Of a DNA stretch of 64,000 nt, positions 51,869 to 62,300 are shown piece after piece. Position 1 is the first letter of the stretch. Each line of letters starts with the position of its first letter. The stretch is from an uncultured Kiritimatiellota bacterium. Its GTDB lineage: Bacteria; Verrucomicrobiota; Kiritimatiellia; RFP12; UBA1067. The position numbers were made by a program, and so were the translations under genes. The notes beneath the pieces were generated by a model. It saw nothing but the letters and a program-made list of their open reading frames with translations. It was not told where the DNA came from and ran no database searches. Location of the stretch: assembly GCA_934667425.1 (NCBI GenBank), contig CAKULV010000010.1:1-64000 (forward strand). The letters are read 5' to 3'.

Positions 51869-54800
51869 TCACCGTTCCACGCTTGTGCGGACAAGGCGAT
51901 ACCACCGCGTCTCGCCAGCGGTCAGCGACATCGTCAGGTGGTCAGCCGTTTCGCGAGTTCCCGTCTTGAGGTTGATGGCCTCGGCCCGGAACGGCAGACG
52001 GACAAAATGCGTTCCCGGTACGAGGCAGTGAACGGACAGGAAGTCGCCGTTCATGTCGATCTCCAGTACGTTGGGATCAGCCGCGACAAACGCGCCCGAT
52101 GCCTTGGCAAAGCCGTGAAAAGCCTCCGCCGTCAGGCCGCCGGGCGGGATGACGCACAGCCGCGCACCCGCCGCCTCCATCTTCGCCATCAGCTCCCGCT
52201 GCGCCGCCGACGGCTCGACAAAGCCCGCGAGGAACACGGCCTTATATCGCCGCGTCAGGCTCGGGTCGGCGTAGAAGTCGTCCGCCAGCCACGTATCGTA
52301 CGGCACGGCCGCCAGCGCGTTCCGCGGCCACTGCAGCGTCGCCAGCGTCACGGGGTCTTTCACCTTCGGCCCCTGCGGCGTGTTGTAGTTGGCCATCGCA
52401 AGCTCGTCAACGACAAAGGCGACATCCGGACGCCACGGATCCGGCGTCAACTCGTCAAGGCCCTGCCGGACACTCCATACGCCCTTGAAGTCCTCGACAA
52501 TCTCCGGCGGACAGTACCATCCCCCGGCCATGTCGTAGAGCCACCAGCCCATGCGGCAGGCATTTATCATCCCGGCGTTCTTGCGAATCATCGTACGCCA
52601 CATCTCGATGTCCTCGGCGGCATTCAGGCCCTTCGTGAAGACAACGCTGTCCTCCCACTGGTCCAAAGCTGCCCAAGTGCGGAAATCGAATTCGAGCCAC
52701 AGCATCTTGCCGTGACGGTGGAAGGATTCCGCTGGCGCATTGAGGCCCTGCGCCAACGCCGGGAAGCGCTTGTGGTAGTTGGCCTGCGGCACTATGATGT
52801 CTACGGCATCCGAATGAACGAAGCTCGTGACGTCAAATGAGATGTTGAACGGGCTCATCTCCCACTTGCAGGCGACAATCGGCTTGCCGGCAAGGCGCTT
52901 GGCCTCGCGCGAGAAGTCCTCCAGCGCGCGGAAGCCGAGCTGCTTCGAGAAGTAGGCGAACGAGCCGGCGGGGTCGCGCTCCGTGATGCCTCGCTCCTTC
53001 AGGTAGCGGGCGTATTCCGCCTTCGCGCACGGCGAATGGTCGAGGATCGGCATTGCGAACTGTCCGTCATGGTAGCCGAAGTAATGCACTCCCACGATCC
53101 GCTTCATGAGGCCAGTGCGCTTCAGTTCGGCAAAGAGTTCGGCGGTCACGCGCTTGATCGCCGAGCGCCACGCGGGCGATGCCGGAGAGACCCATGGCCA
53201 ACGACGGTCTCCCGGATCCGGCTTCCCGCCATCATTGTATCTGTCTGGAATGACGCTGCCCGAATTGCCGTAGGCCACCGTTCCGTCTTCCTTTATCCAG
53301 ACCTCGTCAGGATGCTCATTTTCCGTAAATTCAGGATAGGCGCTCGTGCCTATGGCCAGAATGAAGAGCGACTTGTCCGCTACGCGCATCTCGTCCTTTA
53401 TCGTCCGCACCGCCGCCTTGGCGTCAAAGCCATCCTTTGTCCACGGCCCGGAAAAGGACGGCAGATTCAGGTCGCCGAGCCGCAGGTTCACTACGCCAAT
53501 GCGCACCCCAGCCTCCTGCAGGGGCTTGCCGGCATACGTCACGCGTCCATCGAAGTTCCACTCGCAGGACTTGTAGACGATGGGAGCGCGTACCTTGCCA
53601 TCTACGACAAAGCGAGAGAAGCCGTCCCTCACTTCAATCTGTGCCGTATGATCGACATCCTTCTCGATGCCCTTGTCAAATGCCGCCTCATCCTGGAGGT
53701 CTCCACTCCGGTCTGGCGCATGCAGACGCTTGAAATGCTCGGCCCATTTGATCTGCGCAGCCTCATGATCATCTGCCGCAAGGTTCTTCCATACAGATGT
53801 AGACTTCGCGCCCGCCACGACGATCGCCACCGTCACCGTATCGGACTCGGGGCGGTAATGCTTGTACTTCCTGTATGGCGTACGCGGTGCAGAATTGACG
53901 AGCATGCGCATCGTCTCTCCACCACTCTCGAACCCACCCCAAGGGCTGAGTGCATCCGCCGGAGATATCTTCCGCACGTCCGACCAGGCGCACACATAGC
54001 CTTCGGCTGCATGCGGACGTTCCGTGTAGGCCTCAACATCGGCGAAGAGCCGGATGAGGCGCCCCGGCTCCGCCTTGAACGGCGGAGCCGAAACGACAAT
54101 CCGTCCGCTGTCGTTGGTCTTGCGGATCGTGACGACGCCGTTCGAGACCGTCACATCCCCTTCCGCCCCGTCCTCCCGCTCTACCTTGAAGCCGCCCGCA
54201 GGCGCCGCCCAGATGACTTTCGCCGGAGGGAACTCCCGCCGGTCGGGGTTTACGTTCTCCCAGCCTTCCGGATCCGGCGCCGCTTGCGCGGTCGTCAGCG
54301 TGACGGGGCCGAGCAGGCCCGCCGGCACGAGAGGATCGTCCGTCGTCGGATTGAAACCCGGCTGGTTGACGATCCAGGTCTTGCGCGCCGACTCGGGCTG
54401 CCCTAGGTCGTAGATGACGCGGTTGCGCCACGTGTTCGTCACCTCTATCCGCAAATGGTTCGTGCCCCGTTTCACAAATGGCGTCATGTCGCATGCATAT
54501 GGCGCACACCATAGCAACCCCACAAGGTGTCCGTTCACGAAAACCTTCGCCTGCGATGCCACGCGCCCGAGGTCGAGCCTCGTCACCGGCAGGCGTCCAT
54601 CGGGCGCTTCCGCGACGTCAAACGTCGTCTCGTACGTGACAGTCCCCGAATATGCCTTCGCCTCACGGGTCAGTCCGGGCATCTCCGTCCATGAGACGGG
54701 CGTATACAGTTTCACCTTCGTTGGAGCGCCCCATCCTGGCGCGAAGTGAAGCGTAAAGTCATTAAGCTGTCGAACCTTCTCCGTCTTTGCGAGCGTCTTA

Positions 54801-57283
54801 GGCGCTGTCGTTGTCGGACGGGAGTTGCCGCCGAACTCGACAAATGCCGACCGCGACGGCGGCAGCTCCAGCACGCCCCCGTTCGTCCAGACGCGCCGCG
54901 TGCAGGCGACGGGATCGTACACGACGGCAGCGCCCTCCGCCCGGAACGTCACCTTGCCGCGATAGCCGTTCGTGCCGGAGGCGACGAAATAGCGGTCGAT
55001 GCCGCCCGCCTTGCGGTGGATCCACATGAAGTCCTCGCTGGGCTCGTCGCCGAGGGCCGGCTCTGTCGCCACATCCTTCTCTATCCCCGACAAGGCCGCA
55101 ACAAGCTTCTCCTTGCCGCCATACACGACACGACCGCCGGCTGCCGCCAAAAGATTCAGGGCCCGCCTTGTCGCCGGAAGCATAAACCTTGTCTCCGGCA
55201 CCCATAGGACTTTCCATGTTGTCCTTTCCGGAATAGTGAACACACCGTCCTTAACCGACAGGCGGTTCGTGAGCACATCGTGGTTCAGATAGTCCGCACG
55301 GAAGCCCTCCGGGAACGGGTACATTTCCGGAGGCTTGTGGTCAACGGCATCGCCGAGATACCATAGGACGTCCTGCGACGGCAGGCCCTCCTCGAGAAGC
55401 CTTTCGCAACGCGTGAGAAAGCCGGTGAACTCCGGCATGTCCTTCCACCATGTCTGCAGACGGCTGAATGGGGTGCCGTTGTACCCCTCCATGCAGTTTC
55501 CAGGCGGCGTCGCATCCGGCGACGGCTGATGCGTGTAGCAGTGGAAGACAAGATGCGTCACGCCACGTGCGAAATGGCGATTTGCGACATCCTGCAACTT
55601 GGCGAAATCTTCGTCCCATCGGATGCCATTGCCCGTGAATGCCTCTGCCGACACACGCCGCTTGCCGTAAATGTGCGCGGACGAAGCGCACGGACGAATC
55701 GGCTTGTAGTCGTATGAGCCGCAACCGCCTTCGTCGATCGACGCATGAGGATACCAGAACTCGCACATCGGTGCGTCAGAATATTTCCAATACTCAAGGA
55801 GGTCGCCGTAGATTATGTCTCCGAACGCCGTCTCGTAGTAGCACGCCAGGCCCTTTCCGTGCGCAAGTTCCGCCATGCGCCCGTAGTAGTTCTTCGTCAC
55901 GAGATCGCCGACCGTCCGCCGCCAGCGCGTCAGGAACGCCTCCGTCTCCGCCGGAGAGCCGACGATCCAGCCGAAGAGCGCGGGCAGGTTCGGCCGGAGC
56001 GTCTCGCCGTTGGCCGCGCGATAGTAGTCCTCCATCTTCGCCGTCCACGTCTGGCACCAGCATTCCCAGCTGTCGACCATCATGCCGTGCAGACGGCCCG
56101 CGAGCGCCCCGTCCGCCAGCTTGCCGACATATCCGGCGAAGTGCGCCTCGATGCCGGCGGGGTCGAGCTTGTCGCATTCCCAGCCAGTCGCCTCCTTCGG
56201 TGCGGGGGCGTTCACGTACTTCGCGTTCACATGGCCGAAACGCAGAACCATCCACCGTCCCGCAGGTGCAGTCCACTCCGCCTTGTCCGTGATGTCGACG
56301 ATCCGTGCCGGATCGATCCAGGCAGAGCGAGGCTGCTTCGCCGGCTCCTCGAACATGAGCGAGCGGAGCGTGCGCCCAGCCTTGGCCTGCCAGTCGGTCA
56401 GCCGCGCCGCCGCGCTGAATGTCGGCTCAAACGACCTTTTAAACGGGAATTCGTGCTCGATGCGATACCGCCACGTGTCGCTCGTCGCCTCGTCACAGGC
56501 AAACGAGATGTCTTGCACATAGTCGCGCCAGTTCGTTGTCGGTATCGGCGACGACAGTACGGCCTTCCATCCGTCAGGCGTTTTCGCCTCAAGGCTTACG
56601 CGCCGCCATGGCGTGTGGTATCCATAGGCCGAATTCCACTGGTGGAGACGCGGCAGGGACATCGTCCGGATCGTGACCGGCTGCGCGAACCTGTAGACGA
56701 TCTCGTCTCCAGCCCCCTTTTTCGAGACTGGCTTCAGATCCCCAGTCTCGTCGCCCTGCGGCGTAGGGAACGCCAGCACGCAGATATCGCGCCAGTCGGA
56801 GTCCCTGTCGGCATGCTTTTCCGGCACGGGCGGCAGTGCCGTCAGTTTTTCTCCCCCATTCATGTCACGACGCACGAAGACCAGATCACGCATCGCGCGT
56901 TCAGGAGGGATCCACGGCCCGCCGGACTGCGACCATCCGGGGCAGTTTTGCAAAACAAGCTTAAGCCCAAGCCGCTGGCATTCGTCACTGACGTGCCGCA
57001 CCATCTCTTCCCATTTCGGACCTGTGCACGGCATCGGCTCGCCGCTACCGGGATGCATCCTGCCGTTTGGACGAAATATGTGGAAGAGATGCACACCGGA
57101 TATCCCCGCCGCCTTTATCGCCTCCAGGTCTTTCGTCAGGCCGTCCAGGCGAACGTTCCCGCCCATCAGCTCCAGCCACGTCTCCGGCCCCGTCGGCAAG
57201 GGGTCCACCGGCCGAACAGAGCCAAATCCTGCCAGCCACATCAGACAGAGGCCGACAGTCCACCACATGCGTTTCTTCATCAT
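51869..57283 (-). CDS. Giant exported GH106 alpha-L-rhamnosidase fused to a second TIM-barrel module
   Basis: A protein of about 1804 residues with a signal peptide (MKKRMWWTVGLCLMWLAG). The first 1000 residues match GH106 rhamnosidases: an opening ELMGGNVRLDGLTKDLEAIKAAGISGVHLF, a barrel with HGMMVDSWECWCQTW, and a terminal sandwich (VFVNGHLVGLLWCAPYACDMT). GH106 enzymes remove L-rhamnose from rhamnogalacturonans. After a beta-rich linker (about 1020-1230), a second TIM-barrel region, about 1240 to the end, resembles GH42-like galactosidases (VGVHYFGYHDGQFAMPILD, ACKWEMSPFN). Its catalytic residues cannot be assigned. Tandem ATGs at 57283/57280 follow GGAAGGG; ATG 57292 is less well spaced. 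The DUF6259 gene ends 16 bases before it. Confidence 0.8.
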   Translation of the reverse strand: MMKKRMWWTVGLCLMWLAGFGSVRPVDPLPTGPETWLELMGGNVRLDGLTKDLEAIKAAGISGVHLFHIFRPNGRMHPGSGEPMPCTGPKWEEMVRHVSDECQRLGLKLVLQNCPGWSQSGGPWIPPERAMRDLVFVRRDMNGGEKLTALPPVPEKHADRDSDWRDICVLAFPTPQGDETGDLKPVSKKGAGDEIVYRFAQPVTIRTMSLPRLHQWNSAYGYHTPWRRVSLEAKTPDGWKAVLSSPIPTTNWRDYVQDISFACDEATSDTWRYRIEHEFPFKRSFEPTFSAAARLTDWQAKAGRTLRSLMFEEPAKQPRSAWIDPARIVDITDKAEWTAPAGRWMVLRFGHVNAKYVNAPAPKEATGWECDKLDPAGIEAHFAGYVGKLADGALAGRLHGMMVDSWECWCQTWTAKMEDYYRAANGETLRPNLPALFGWIVGSPAETEAFLTRWRRTVGDLVTKNYYGRMAELAHGKGLACYYETAFGDIIYGDLLEYWKYSDAPMCEFWYPHASIDEGGCGSYDYKPIRPCASSAHIYGKRRVSAEAFTGNGIRWDEDFAKLQDVANRHFARGVTHLVFHCYTHQPSPDATPPGNCMEGYNGTPFSRLQTWWKDMPEFTGFLTRCERLLEEGLPSQDVLWYLGDAVDHKPPEMYPFPEGFRADYLNHDVLTNRLSVKDGVFTIPERTTWKVLWVPETRFMLPATRRALNLLAAAGGRVVYGGKEKLVAALSGIEKDVATEPALGDEPSEDFMWIHRKAGGIDRYFVASGTNGYRGKVTFRAEGAAVVYDPVACTRRVWTNGGVLELPPSRSAFVEFGGNSRPTTTAPKTLAKTEKVRQLNDFTLHFAPGWGAPTKVKLYTPVSWTEMPGLTREAKAYSGTVTYETTFDVAEAPDGRLPVTRLDLGRVASQAKVFVNGHLVGLLWCAPYACDMTPFVKRGTNHLRIEVTNTWRNRVIYDLGQPESARKTWIVNQPGFNPTTDDPLVPAGLLGPVTLTTAQAAPDPEGWENVNPDRREFPPAKVIWAAPAGGFKVEREDGAEGDVTVSNGVVTIRKTNDSGRIVVSAPPFKAEPGRLIRLFADVEAYTERPHAAEGYVCAWSDVRKISPADALSPWGGFESGGETMRMLVNSAPRTPYRKYKHYRPESDTVTVAIVVAGAKSTSVWKNLAADDHEAAQIKWAEHFKRLHAPDRSGDLQDEAAFDKGIEKDVDHTAQIEVRDGFSRFVVDGKVRAPIVYKSCEWNFDGRVTYAGKPLQEAGVRIGVVNLRLGDLNLPSFSGPWTKDGFDAKAAVRTIKDEMRVADKSLFILAIGTSAYPEFTENEHPDEVWIKEDGTVAYGNSGSVIPDRYNDGGKPDPGDRRWPWVSPASPAWRSAIKRVTAELFAELKRTGLMKRIVGVHYFGYHDGQFAMPILDHSPCAKAEYARYLKERGITERDPAGSFAYFSKQLGFRALEDFSREAKRLAGKPIVACKWEMSPFNISFDVTSFVHSDAVDIIVPQANYHKRFPALAQGLNAPAESFHRHGKMLWLEFDFRTWAALDQWEDSVVFTKGLNAAEDIEMWRTMIRKNAGMINACRMGWWLYDMAGGWYCPPEIVEDFKGVWSVRQGLDELTPDPWRPDVAFVVDELAMANYNTPQGPKVKDPVTLATLQWPRNALAAVPYDTWLADDFYADPSLTRRYKAVFLAGFVEPSAAQRELMAKMEAAGARLCVIPPGGLTAEAFHGFAKASGAFVAADPNVLEIDMNGDFLSVHCLVPGTHFVRLPFRAEAINLKTGTRETADHLTMSLTAGETRWYRLVRTSVER

Positions 57284-57299
57284 CCCTTCCATCCTTGAC

Positions 57300-59312
57300 C
57301 TATCGCACGACGCGCTTCACGGACTGCGCACCCATCGTGACCGCCAGCTCCCCGACCGCGCCGGCGAAGCGGAAGCGCATCGTCTTCTCCGTCAATCCGG
57401 CATTGACCACAAAGGCCGCCTCGCGCGTGCCCGCTGCGTCCTTGTACACTGTGCCGAACACGTCCGGATCCGGCTGCGAGAAGCGCACCTCGTCCTCCAG
57501 CGTGCCCAGCACGAGGAATTCCCTCCAGTCCCGACGGAGGCAGGCCATCCGGTAGATGAGCGCGGCACGGTCTCGATACCGCTCTTGCATCGGCACGAAC
57601 GGGACGATCCACCCGAATGCCTCCCCCCACACGAGCGTGCGCGCATACTCGCGGAACGCCGTCGCCGCATCGCAGTCGAGCGGCACAGGACGGCCATAAT
57701 GGAGCATGTACCCCGAGTAGACGGCCGGAAAGAGAGGCACGTCGTGCGGCGTGTATGATGTCGCATTCAGGTATACGTCGATCAGGTCGAGCCACATCTC
57801 GCCCATCTGCTCGCTGACTATGGTCGCTCCGCGTTCCGCGAATGCCCGGCGGATCTCCGTGAACATCTGCCGATACCCCTGCTCCCACCAGCGGCCGCCG
57901 CCGAGCGGATGCCCGTGGGACGAGTCGTAGCATGGTTTCATTGCGGCACACGCGACCTGATCGAAGTAGACGCCGTCCATGCACAAGTCATCGAGACAGC
58001 GCACAGCGAGGCCTTTCATGACCTGCTGCCATTTCGGGCAATACGGACACATCACGGCAAAATGGTAGTTTGTTCCCCAACTCGCATAGTCTTCGTTGTG
58101 CAGTGACCCATCTTCCTTTTTCGTCGCGTCCATCTGCGCATACGCGAAGCCGCACGTCGCCTTGTCCCAGAGCCGTCCGTTGACGTAGAGTGAAGTCAGG
58201 TAGCCGGCTTTCGACTTGCGGGCCGAAAGCTCCCCTATGCCCTCGAATGCCGGGAAGAACTCGGGGTTGTTGCGGTTCGTGGCCCGGCCGTCTCCGCAGA
58301 CCGTCCACTCGCTCCACGTCATGTTCTTGCCGACATTCGGCCATACCTTGTCCATCGCCGCGAACGTCTGCGCGGCAAAGTTCGTGCGGCCGCCGCCGAT
58401 GACCCATATGTGCGTGTCGATCGCCTTTTTCGGGAAATCGGAACGAAACGCGATCTTCCCTTTGGACGCCCATCGCTGGCGGAGCGCCCAGTCGCGATAG
58501 AGGTGCGCCGCCGTCCACCAGTCGCCCATGAACGCGCCGGCCGTGACGGTGTAGCCGGTGTTGCCGGAAGCCCTGCCGGGGACGCCTGCGTTCTCGACGA
58601 GCGTCTCGAACCAGACCGTCCCGTCAGGCGCCACAGTCATCGTTTTTTCGCGGCATTCGCCATCCTGCGCGGCAATGTACATGCCGGCCTCGCCAGTCAT
58701 CAGCGCACACATCTGAAGGCGATCGCTTGGATACGAGAAGCTGAACAACCTGGTGTTCGTTCCGTACTCGGACATCTTCAGGAGCCTTCCTCCAACATTC
58801 GCCTTGGATGGCGTAAGCACCGTCGCCGCTGGGTCATCCGCCGAGACGACTCGATTCAGGAACGGATATTGGATTGAATGGAGCGTCCAGACCCCGCTGC
58901 GGTTGCGCACCTGTATCGACCACTCGCTCATTGCGTCTCCGGACGGCAACGCCACGCGGGCCTCCACATCGAACGTCGCATCGTCACCTGGAAGCCCGAC
59001 TCCCTTCCATGAGAACGCCACCTCTCCGTCTGACTTCTCCATCTCGCGCATCTGGGCCGTACGACGTTCCGTCACATGGAGAAACACATTGGTTCCCGCA
59101 TCCTTGCGAACGAATCGCAATCCCCAGAACGACGGAAAGCTTTTCGTTGGATGGATGAACGAGACTCCACCAGCTTTCCTGTTTATGATTTCACGGATGG
59201 CAAACGCCTCATTCGATTCGCCAAACACGATTTTCATCGCATCATTCTCGAGCGTGACGGCATGGATGCCTGTCGCGCACAATGCCGCAATGATAAGGAT
59301 TTGCCGTTTCAT
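57300..59312 (-). CDS. Exported DUF6259-type glycoside-hydrolase-like protein
   Basis: A 670-residue protein with a signal peptide (MKRQILIIAALCATGIHA), an N-terminal beta-sandwich (about 20-260) and a TIM-barrel region. That region includes CMDGVYFDQVACAAMKPCYDSSHGHPLGGG and a following ATIVSEQMGEMWLDLID, the conserved blocks of DUF6259 proteins found in polysaccharide-utilisation loci. The paired Asp/Glu in YFDQ and SEQMGE are candidate catalytic residues. The ORF begins 31 bases after the surface-protein stop and lies 16 bases before the rhamnosidase, so all three are probably one transcript. The precise glycan is unknown; rhamnogalacturonan is the contextual guess. Confidence 0.75.
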   Translation of the reverse strand: MKRQILIIAALCATGIHAVTLENDAMKIVFGESNEAFAIREIINRKAGGVSFIHPTKSFPSFWGLRFVRKDAGTNVFLHVTERRTAQMREMEKSDGEVAFSWKGVGLPGDDATFDVEARVALPSGDAMSEWSIQVRNRSGVWTLHSIQYPFLNRVVSADDPAATVLTPSKANVGGRLLKMSEYGTNTRLFSFSYPSDRLQMCALMTGEAGMYIAAQDGECREKTMTVAPDGTVWFETLVENAGVPGRASGNTGYTVTAGAFMGDWWTAAHLYRDWALRQRWASKGKIAFRSDFPKKAIDTHIWVIGGGRTNFAAQTFAAMDKVWPNVGKNMTWSEWTVCGDGRATNRNNPEFFPAFEGIGELSARKSKAGYLTSLYVNGRLWDKATCGFAYAQMDATKKEDGSLHNEDYASWGTNYHFAVMCPYCPKWQQVMKGLAVRCLDDLCMDGVYFDQVACAAMKPCYDSSHGHPLGGGRWWEQGYRQMFTEIRRAFAERGATIVSEQMGEMWLDLIDVYLNATSYTPHDVPLFPAVYSGYMLHYGRPVPLDCDAATAFREYARTLVWGEAFGWIVPFVPMQERYRDRAALIYRMACLRRDWREFLVLGTLEDEVRFSQPDPDVFGTVYKDAAGTREAAFVVNAGLTEKTMRFRFAGAVGELAVTMGAQSVKRVVR

Positions 59313-59343
59313 CGTATTTCTCCGATCATTTTCAAAAACATGT

Positions 59344-62300
59344 TCAGCGGATCTGCATCACAAAACCCGGCTGGGGCTTAGTCACCGTAAAGGACCCCAA
59401 CCCTGAAATGTACCGGGGATGCGTCGAGGCGTCCGCGACGCCATATATGTTGCGGTTGCCCAAACGCAGCCTCGCGACGTTGACGCTGTTCGTAAAGTCG
59501 AGGCGCACTTGCGCACCGGCTGCCACGCGCACATATGTATCTTCCGGCAGCGTGAACGTCGCCGGTGTCTCGCGTATGCGCGTGATCGAGATGTCATCGA
59601 CAAAGCTCTGCCTATTCTTCGCAAAAGGGTCGTCTGTGGAATGATCCACCGCCCTGACGGAGAAAATGTAGTCGCCCGGCTCATCTACTCGAAAGAGATA
59701 CTCGAACCCCTGGAACTGTCGATAAAGCGGCATGGGGTCTATGCGGCCGATTTCGTTCGTGACAATGCCGCCGCTCTTGGCGAGTGTGAACCGGATTGGA
59801 TTCTGGCTCCACTCACCACCATCTATGCGCGAGCGTGCGGCAACCCTCAGACGGTAAAGGCCGGCGCACGGAACCGTGACCGTCTGGTAGTAATGCGCCT
59901 TTGGACCGGACAGCCGCGCGGCATGCGTTCCACTCATGGCCGTCCAGCCATAGGCATTCAGCGGTTCTGTCGTATAGGCGACCTTGGATATGTCAGTCGT
60001 TGGGCGTTTCCACCAGTCATACGATGTATCGTCAAATCCGCCGTCTGACACAAGCTCGCCGTACGTATCGGCGTCATCTGCCACGAACGCAATGTCGTCA
60101 ACAAGCGTAAGCGCCGATGTGGTCTGCCGCAGGACAAGCGTCACGGGCTGATCCAACTGGATCGAGAACGGCGTTGGCCAAATCGCATTCGCCATCAGAT
60201 GCGACGTTGCCGTGACGGATCCAAGATCGATCTCATTGCCATCCGAGAACACGATCTTGGCCGATATCAGCCCCGCTTCGCCAAGGGAGGTGCCGTTTGC
60301 CCAGTGGGCGCAACGCGAAAGCCCCGCCCTCAGGCGATAGTTGCCGGCTGGCGCCTGGAATGCCGTCGAAGCGCGACCACCATTCCCCGAAAAGGCCAAT
60401 GCACCCGCACCCAGCGGACGATCCCAGTAGTTGAAGAGAGGCGTGGGACGCCAAGACGAGCCATTGTTCATGAACGTCGAAAGGCCTGCCGCACCAGAAA
60501 GCGGATGCTCTCCGCTTAAGGGATTGCCTACGCCATCCGTGAATGCCCACCCCTCCACCGGCGTCTCCGCCCGGTAATAGGTGTAGTGGTATGGCGGCGT
60601 ATCCGTCTCCAGCGTCGGCTGATATTCGAACGACCCGTTCGGAATCGCAAACGACGCCTCCCTCTCACGCTCGCCGACCAGTGACAAACGCATATCGTCC
60701 AACGTAAGGCCAGGGGGCGTAAGGCCAGAGGGAACCTTCCAATCGTCCTGGGCGCGGAAGATCAGCGTGCGCGTTCCTGCTTGCAGTAACGGAAGTCGGA
60801 CACGCACGCGCTGCATCGGGCCGTCATTGACGGCGAAAGAGGCGAAGCGTTGCATATTCTCGTCCGTAATGCCTGTCCCAAGGCAAATCTCGAAGCGCTG
60901 CACGATGTTGGGGTTTGAGTTCCGGACAATGCCGCACCTGTTCCGCGCCATGAAACTTAGCTCGTAGATGCCGTCGGCAGGCAATGTGATTGCCGTGGCA
61001 AGCCTTTGGACGGATGCGACATGGAGAACGGCATTGCCGTCCGCAGGTCCGTAATTGTCCGCGTTTACTCCATAGGCATTCCACGCCCATCCGCCTCTCG
61101 TCATGTACCATCCGGCCCCGCGCCCGGCCCAGCCATTGATGGTCGAATAGTGCAGGCTCTGGCTCCATCCCTTGCCTTCCTGCTCGTCGAACGGCATCTC
61201 GAAGTCCGCGTTTTCTATGATGCCCGTGACGACGCCGCCGTCCACATAGGCCGGCTCAACGCATTTCGCCTCAAGCTGCAGTACGCCAGACCGAACGTCC
61301 ACAAGCCTCACGCCGCCGTCAACCGCGTTTGCCCTCGCCCAGCCATCGCCGTCCTTGACGACAAGCGTCGCATCGCCTACCGTCGTCCGAGTCAGTCGAA
61401 GGCCTCCCTTCGCCGACGACTCGGCAATGGTCGCCGTCTTGGGATTCCACGCCTCGGCAGTGTATCTGCTGCCTCCGGCGAGCGTAAGCGCGGGAAGCCG
61501 TCCGCCTTGGCGCGAAATGATTGCGCCTGCCTCAATCGTCATGCTCGACGAATCAGGCTTGCCGGAAGAATCCGCGCCCACTACAAGCGTACCTGCTCCG
61601 CGCTTGGTTGCCGTTCCCTCGCCATTGAAGGCGAGCGGCGGCGTTTCGGCGTCTGCGGCAACATCGACGGCGACCGTCGCCGAAGCCGCCACGCCGACCG
61701 TGCCGACCGGCTTGGGAATCTGCAGCTCCAAAGGATTCTCGTCCACGTCCGTAAAGCGGTTGCGGGGAAGTCTCCACTTCCTCATGAGGTAGCGCTGCAC
61801 GTCCAGACGTTGCGCCTCTGTAAGCGCATTCGTAAAGACGAGCGCTTCGGAAATGTAGTCTCCGCCCTGATGGCTATCCATGTTCGTGTCGCTGTACATG
61901 GTTTCGAAACGTGTGTGAAAGAAGGTGTCCGCCTTCGTCACGATCGGCGCGAAATGGCATTCGAGCAGCTGGAAGCCACGGATCGGCTTCGTGTTCATCA
62001 CGTCCAGAGCCTGCCCGTCGAGAAACGCCGTCGTGGAGAAAAGGTCGGCGGCAAGGTCCCCGCGAGTTTCGAAATACTTCGTGATGTCGGCATACGGTCG
62101 CGTACTCTTCTCCTTTGCGTCTGGGACAAAGCCACCCGAACGGATCTGCAGGGAATACCCTATGGCGGCCCCAAACGTGTCGTAGACGCCATGCACGAGG
62201 AAGATAGCCTGTATCTTGTCGACCACCTTGCTCCACTGGAGGTATCGGCCTGCGAGGTGGCCTCCGAAATATACGGCCTCGCGGCCATGCTTCGTCACCT

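Noticed and set aside
53036..57298. Plus-strand frames of 456 and 517 codons opposite the GH106 fusion
   Set aside because: Shadows of the rhamnosidase gene; no conserved domain or plausible start signal.
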